From the NCBI GenBank assembly GCA_965227745.1, contig OZ245769.1:6262001-6326000 (forward strand): 64,000 bases of DNA, written 5' to 3'. The notes under the pieces are model-generated. The model was not told where the DNA came from. It ran no database searches and was given only the letters and a program-made list of their open reading frames with translations. This DNA comes from GAS368 sp965227745 (GTDB taxonomy: Bacteria; Verrucomicrobiota; Verrucomicrobiia; Opitutales; Opitutaceae). Position 1 is the stretch's first letter; each line of letters opens with the position of its first letter. The position numbers were made by a program, and so were the translations under genes. This document shows positions 60,626 through 64,000 of the stretch, piece by piece.

Positions 60626-62488
60626 TTAGCGCGCCGGGGGCGGCTCGACGATGACTTCGACGATGAGGTAAGCGTCGGATTGCCAGACAGGGCGGAAGGC
60701 GAAGCGTTCGGAATTCCAGCGCGCGTGGCGGTTGATAAACTCCAGGAAAGCAGGCGCGGGCGACGTCACGACGTAGCGGATACGGGAGGCATGCCACTTG
60801 TCGGCGGCCACGTTGAGCGGAGTCTTCGGGTCGAATAGCCAGGCGACCTCGGGGCTCCAGATCGGCACGAACGTGATGTCGGTGTCGGCGAGCAAGTGCG
60901 GCAGGCCGGCGTAGTCGCTCAGGAGGCGCTTGCGACCGGGTAGGGCGTGGAGCGCGGCCATGAGCTGGGCCGAAGACTCCTCGCCGATCGCTTCGAAACG
61001 CCGCGCCGCCGTGGGCCACTCGCGCGGAGAGGAGCGATAGGCATTGTCGGGGAGCGTCAGCGTAAAGGGAAGGGTGGCGAGCAGGGCGACGATCAGGGCA
61101 CCGTCGGCGACCTTTCGCCAAACGGTGGGCGCAGCGAGGATCGCGTAGCCGGCAAAGGCCGCAGCGAGCGCAAGCGCCGGACTCAACACGCGCAACGAGT
61201 AGAACGTACCGCCGGCGGTAAACGGCACCGACGCCATCCACAGCGCGCCGCACAGGCCCACGCAGACCGCGCACCACCGCGCCTCGCGGAGCCCACGCTT
61301 GGCGTGCAACACGAGTGCGACGCCGCCGAGCAGAGCGGCGGGGGCGAAGAGGACGAAGTACCGCGTGACCTGCCGCCAGGTCTCGAGAGAGAACAGCGCG
61401 CCCCGCGCTACGGTGTGAAAGTTGGCCGACCAAGTGGCGAAGAATTCGTTAGTACGGAAGAGACCGGCGAGGTTGATCGCGAAGAACGGGTTGCCTGTGA
61501 GAATCCACGTGCGCAGCGGCCAGATCGCCACCAGCGGCAGGGCGATGGCCGCGAAACGAATCAGCGCGGAGCGCGGGGCCTGCATCAGCGCAAGAAGTCC
61601 AAGCCCGAGGAGAGGGAAGGCTAGGCCGTACTCGCGGGCTCCGGCCCCGGCGATGGAGGCGGCGGCCGCCAAGATGAGCCAGGCGGGGGCGCGCGTTTTT
61701 TGCCAGCGGAGCAGGCCGTAGAGCAGGCCGGCGACGGAGAGGGCGGTGAGGCCGGTTTCCTGGCCAATGATCGCAGACCAGGTGAGCAGGGGTGTCGCCG
61801 CGGCGAGCAGCACCGCGCGACGCGCCGCGAGTTGCCCACCCCATGAATAGGCGATGCGCCAGAGGAATTCGTGGAGTGCGACCAATTGCAGCAAGATCGC
61901 GGGGGACGTCCACAGAGCCTTGATCGAGCCGCCACAGAAGTACGACCAAGCGTGCAGCGCGGCGATGCCGGGCGGGATGCTCTCCGGCCACGCGTAGGCC
62001 GCGTAGTCGGCGGCGCTGCGGGGCGGGTAAAAACTGAGCGAGCCCAGCTCGACCATCTGCTCCGCCAGCCAACTCCAGCGGAAATAAACATCCGCCCCGG
62101 AGAGCGGCTGGGTCGCCAGCCGCCAGCCGACGATGCCCCAAAAGATGACGTAGAGGGGAGTCCAAGCGCCGAGCTGGGTGAAGCAGGCGAACGAAGATGT
62201 TTCCTCTTTCGCGGGGGGCTGGCCTTTGCGCTTAAGCGGGCGATAGGTGAAGTAGAGCGCGCCAGTGATCAGGGCTAGCGTGCCGGCCAGAGTGAGTAAG
62301 GTGATCGGGATATGCAGCACCGCGAAGATCACGACCAGCAGGTAGAGCAGTGCGGTCGAGATGATCACGCTGCCCGCGAAAGAGCGCGGCAGGTGCAGCG
62401 CGCGCAGGAGAGCTGCGCCCGGGGCCAGCAAGCCGGCGATCAACAGCGCCAGCCGGAACGGCAGCAGGATAAGTTCAAGCGCACCCAT
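60626..62488 (-). CDS. Polytopic membrane protein, glycosyltransferase-like
   Basis: 620 residues with about 12 hydrophobic helices up to residue 450 (PFRLALLIAGLLAPGAALLR, IISTALLYLLVVIFAVLHIP, PLYVIFWGIVGWRLATQPLS). A periplasmic-type loop early on reads LSGADVYFRWSWLAEQMVEL then FYPPRSAADYAAYAWPESIP. The C-terminal 150 residues are soluble (RRFEAIGEESSAQLMAALHA, YRSSPREWPTAA). This is the general layout of GT39/ArnT-like lipid-linked sugar transferases, but no signature residues confirm it. It follows no obvious partner. Confidence 0.6.
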   Translation of the reverse strand: MGALELILLPFRLALLIAGLLAPGAALLRALHLPRSFAGSVIISTALLYLLVVIFAVLHIPITLLTLAGTLALITGALYFTYRPLKRKGQPPAKEETSSFACFTQLGAWTPLYVIFWGIVGWRLATQPLSGADVYFRWSWLAEQMVELGSLSFYPPRSAADYAAYAWPESIPPGIAALHAWSYFCGGSIKALWTSPAILLQLVALHEFLWRIAYSWGGQLAARRAVLLAAATPLLTWSAIIGQETGLTALSVAGLLYGLLRWQKTRAPAWLILAAAASIAGAGAREYGLAFPLLGLGLLALMQAPRSALIRFAAIALPLVAIWPLRTWILTGNPFFAINLAGLFRTNEFFATWSANFHTVARGALFSLETWRQVTRYFVLFAPAALLGGVALVLHAKRGLREARWCAVCVGLCGALWMASVPFTAGGTFYSLRVLSPALALAAAFAGYAILAAPTVWRKVADGALIVALLATLPFTLTLPDNAYRSSPREWPTAARRFEAIGEESSAQLMAALHALPGRKRLLSDYAGLPHLLADTDITFVPIWSPEVAWLFDPKTPLNVAADKWHASRIRYVVTSPAPAFLEFINRHARWNSERFAFRPVWQSDAYLIVEVIVEPPPAR

Positions 62489-62607
62489 GAAGGAATCGGA
62501 AGGGGCCTAGGGATGGAGAGAGATGGGCGCGGATACAATCAAAGGCGTGTGAGTAAGAACCCTGCCTCGGAGGGAACTGAGCGGGCGAAGACCGTGGGCA
62601 CGGTTTG

Positions 62608-62706
62608 AGGTGAACGCGACCTCCGGGCGCGTTTCATCGGGGTTGACTGCCGATGAGATTTTAAAGTTCGCCCTCCCGACGGCGCCACGGAGGTCGCCGT
62701 CCACCT
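62608..62706. repeat. GTGG-headed REP-like inverted pair, third locus
   Basis: The left arm at 62608-62630 begins AGGTGAACGCGACCTCCGGG. The right arm is 62666-62706; its last 40 bases (62667-62706) equal 31106-31145 exactly. The two arms face each other as at 6201-6300. Between 62489 and 62804 I see no gene. Confidence 0.82.
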
Positions 62707-62734
62707 TTCGATCCACGTGGCGGTGCGCGGGCAC

Positions 62735-62761
62735 GAAAAAGGGCGGACTGAAGGTCCGCCC
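62735..62761 (-). terminator. Rho-independent terminator of the DUF4340 gene
   Basis: On the minus strand GGGCGGACCTTCAGTCCGCCC is followed by TTTTTCG. It lies 44 bases after the stop of the gene at 62805. Confidence 0.88.
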
Positions 62762-62804
62762 TCGTGGTGCGCTGAGGCTGCGCGAAATTGGCTGGGGCTG
62801 GTGG

Positions 62805-63965
62805 TTACGGGACCTTCTTCTCGTCGGGCTTCACGGGAGCGGCGACGGGCGCGGGCTCGAAGAGTTCGGAGGCGGTTTGCGGCAAGCCGTTGAACGTATA
62901 GTCCGCGACCTGAAAGGCGCGCTTTTGCATCAGCTTGTTGACCGGAGCGGCGGCGTCGCTGCTTGAGATATTCGCGAAGACGGGGCCGGCCGGGATGGTT
63001 TCAAACTCGGGCGTCACCGGCTTACTGGGATCGGCGGGTTTGCCGTCCGCGGGCTTGGCGGGCTCTTCCTTTTTCACCAGATCGGTGGCCGAGCCGAGGG
63101 AGGCGGGGCCGGCTTTGGCATCGGCGACGGGCTTCAGCTTCTTTTCCTCGGGCTTACGACCGAGGCCGACTTGATAGGTCTTCTTGTCGAAGGTCTCGAC
63201 CTTGAAAACGCGTTCGTTGGCGCGGGCGGCGGTGACGTTGGCGTCCGTCAGATCGTTGGTATCCGAAAAACGAATACTCGAAATCGTGCCGAGCGTGGCG
63301 GCGACTTTATCGCCTTTCACGGCCTGGCCGGCGGGGGTCTTGTCGGAAGTCCACGGGTCGTCTTTTTTCGCGCGGGAGAACGTGATCGGGCCATCGGGGA
63401 AGGGCATCGTGACTTTGGCGATGTCGTCGGCCTTGAGGATCAGGAGCTCGGTGTTGGCCCAATTCTTCGGCTCCGCGTCGAGATAGGCGGTTAGCGTGGC
63501 GAGGAAGGCCTTTTGCTCGGTGCCGAAGCGCACGTAGCGCCCGCCGGTGTCGGAGGTCTTGCCGAGGAAGGCAGACCAAAGTTCCTTGTCGGAGGCGTCG
63601 AGGAGGTCGATCTTGGTGCCGTTGAACTCAAGACGGGAGATGCGATCGGCGCTGCTCGTGACGAGGCGCTCGAGTTTCGCGTCGGTGAGGCTGCCGGTGA
63701 AGCTGGAGAGCTTCGCAAAATCGGCCGGCATGTCGAAGTAGTCGGTTACGCGCCAAGTGCCGTCGGACTGGCGGACGAGATTCACCGTCTTGCCCTGATC
63801 GGTGAGGCGGACCTTGGCGGCTTTTTCGACAATCGCGCTGGCGACGAGGGGCTGGCCCACGCGGGCGTCGGCGACCGGTGGCGGAGCCGGGCGCGTGGCG
63901 AAGAAGGCGACGCCGGAAAGTACGGCGAGGACGGCGATGGTGATGACAAGGGTGCGGAGTTTCAT
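62805..63965 (-). CDS. DUF4340 protein, membrane-anchored
   Basis: 386 residues. One N-terminal helix (TLVITIAVLAVLSGVAFFAT) anchors a periplasmic beta-rich region. DUF4340 blocks include VRLTDQGKTVNLVRQSDGTW, RVTDYFDMPADFAKLSSFTG and SDTGGRYVRFGTEQKAFLAT. A Lys/Pro/Ala-rich segment follows (LVKKEEPAKPADGKPADPSK). DUF4340 proteins often sit beside ABC transporter genes of the GldG/GldF type. The upstream gene lies outside the window, so that link is untested. Confidence 0.8.
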   Translation of the reverse strand: MKLRTLVITIAVLAVLSGVAFFATRPAPPPVADARVGQPLVASAIVEKAAKVRLTDQGKTVNLVRQSDGTWRVTDYFDMPADFAKLSSFTGSLTDAKLERLVTSSADRISRLEFNGTKIDLLDASDKELWSAFLGKTSDTGGRYVRFGTEQKAFLATLTAYLDAEPKNWANTELLILKADDIAKVTMPFPDGPITFSRAKKDDPWTSDKTPAGQAVKGDKVAATLGTISSIRFSDTNDLTDANVTAARANERVFKVETFDKKTYQVGLGRKPEEKKLKPVADAKAGPASLGSATDLVKKEEPAKPADGKPADPSKPVTPEFETIPAGPVFANISSSDAAAPVNKLMQKRAFQVADYTFNGLPQTASELFEPAPVAAPVKPDEKKVP

Positions 63966-64000
63966 CGCAGGGACGGAGAGGGGAGCTTAGAGTCTGGAGC

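Overview
The window is GC-rich bacterial chromosome, densely coded on both strands and entirely prokaryotic. Several features point to Verrucomicrobiota, most likely Opitutaceae: an ECF sigma factor with an Ala-rich membrane tail, a linked lpt/kdsC/hprK locus, and many GTAG-headed intergenic palindromes. The taxonomy is inferred from gene content only. I see no rRNA, tRNA, CRISPR array, intact insertion sequence or prophage.

Layout. 1-3.0 kb: start of a probable flotillin, a sigma factor fused to an NfeD membrane protein, a small HTH protein and RNase PH. 3.3-11 kb: a YbaL-type cation/proton antiporter, then a minus-strand run of fused E1 dehydrogenase, kdsC, lptC, lptA, lptB and hprK (Kdo synthesis, LPS export and carbon-regulation kinase). 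11-13.3 kb: a quinone-stress cluster mhqR-mhqO-mhqD with a shared candidate operator. 13.4-19 kb: RpiB, a HAD phosphatase, two paralogous lipoproteins and a hybrid histidine kinase. 19-23.5 kb: the two transglutaminases / alpha-E / circularly permuted ATP-grasp cluster. 23.6-31 kb: an EamA transporter, an orphan DUF433-like protein, an RND efflux pump and a hypothetical gene. 31.3-37 kb: sucA-sucB-lpd (2-oxoglutarate dehydrogenase). 37-43.8 kb: a SUI1-type protein, secreted or lipoprotein genes, an OGG1-type glycosylase, a compositionally different orphan nuclease that may be a defence effector, and an OppA-type lipoprotein.

43.9-53.5 kb is one tightly packed plus-strand operon around MoxR/DUF58: RDD proteins, zinc-ribbon/B-box membrane proteins, DUF4129, DUF4350, MoxR, DUF58 and SpoIIM, with ATGA/GTGA overlaps at most junctions. 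It runs into 53.6-59.7 kb, which holds an ECF sigma factor, a membrane anti-sigma/vWA (YfbK-like) protein, and a second copy of that pair in which sigma, anti-sigma, membrane anchor and vWA domain are one polypeptide. 59.7-64 kb holds metF, a large membrane protein and a DUF4340 protein.

The most unusual material is the two independent fusions of an ECF sigma factor to a membrane protein (123-1481 and 56934-59678). Next are a multi-family set of REP-like palindromes, including two 40-bp copies identical over 31 kb distance, and an orphan PD-(D/E)XK protein with an abortive-infection-like N-terminus.
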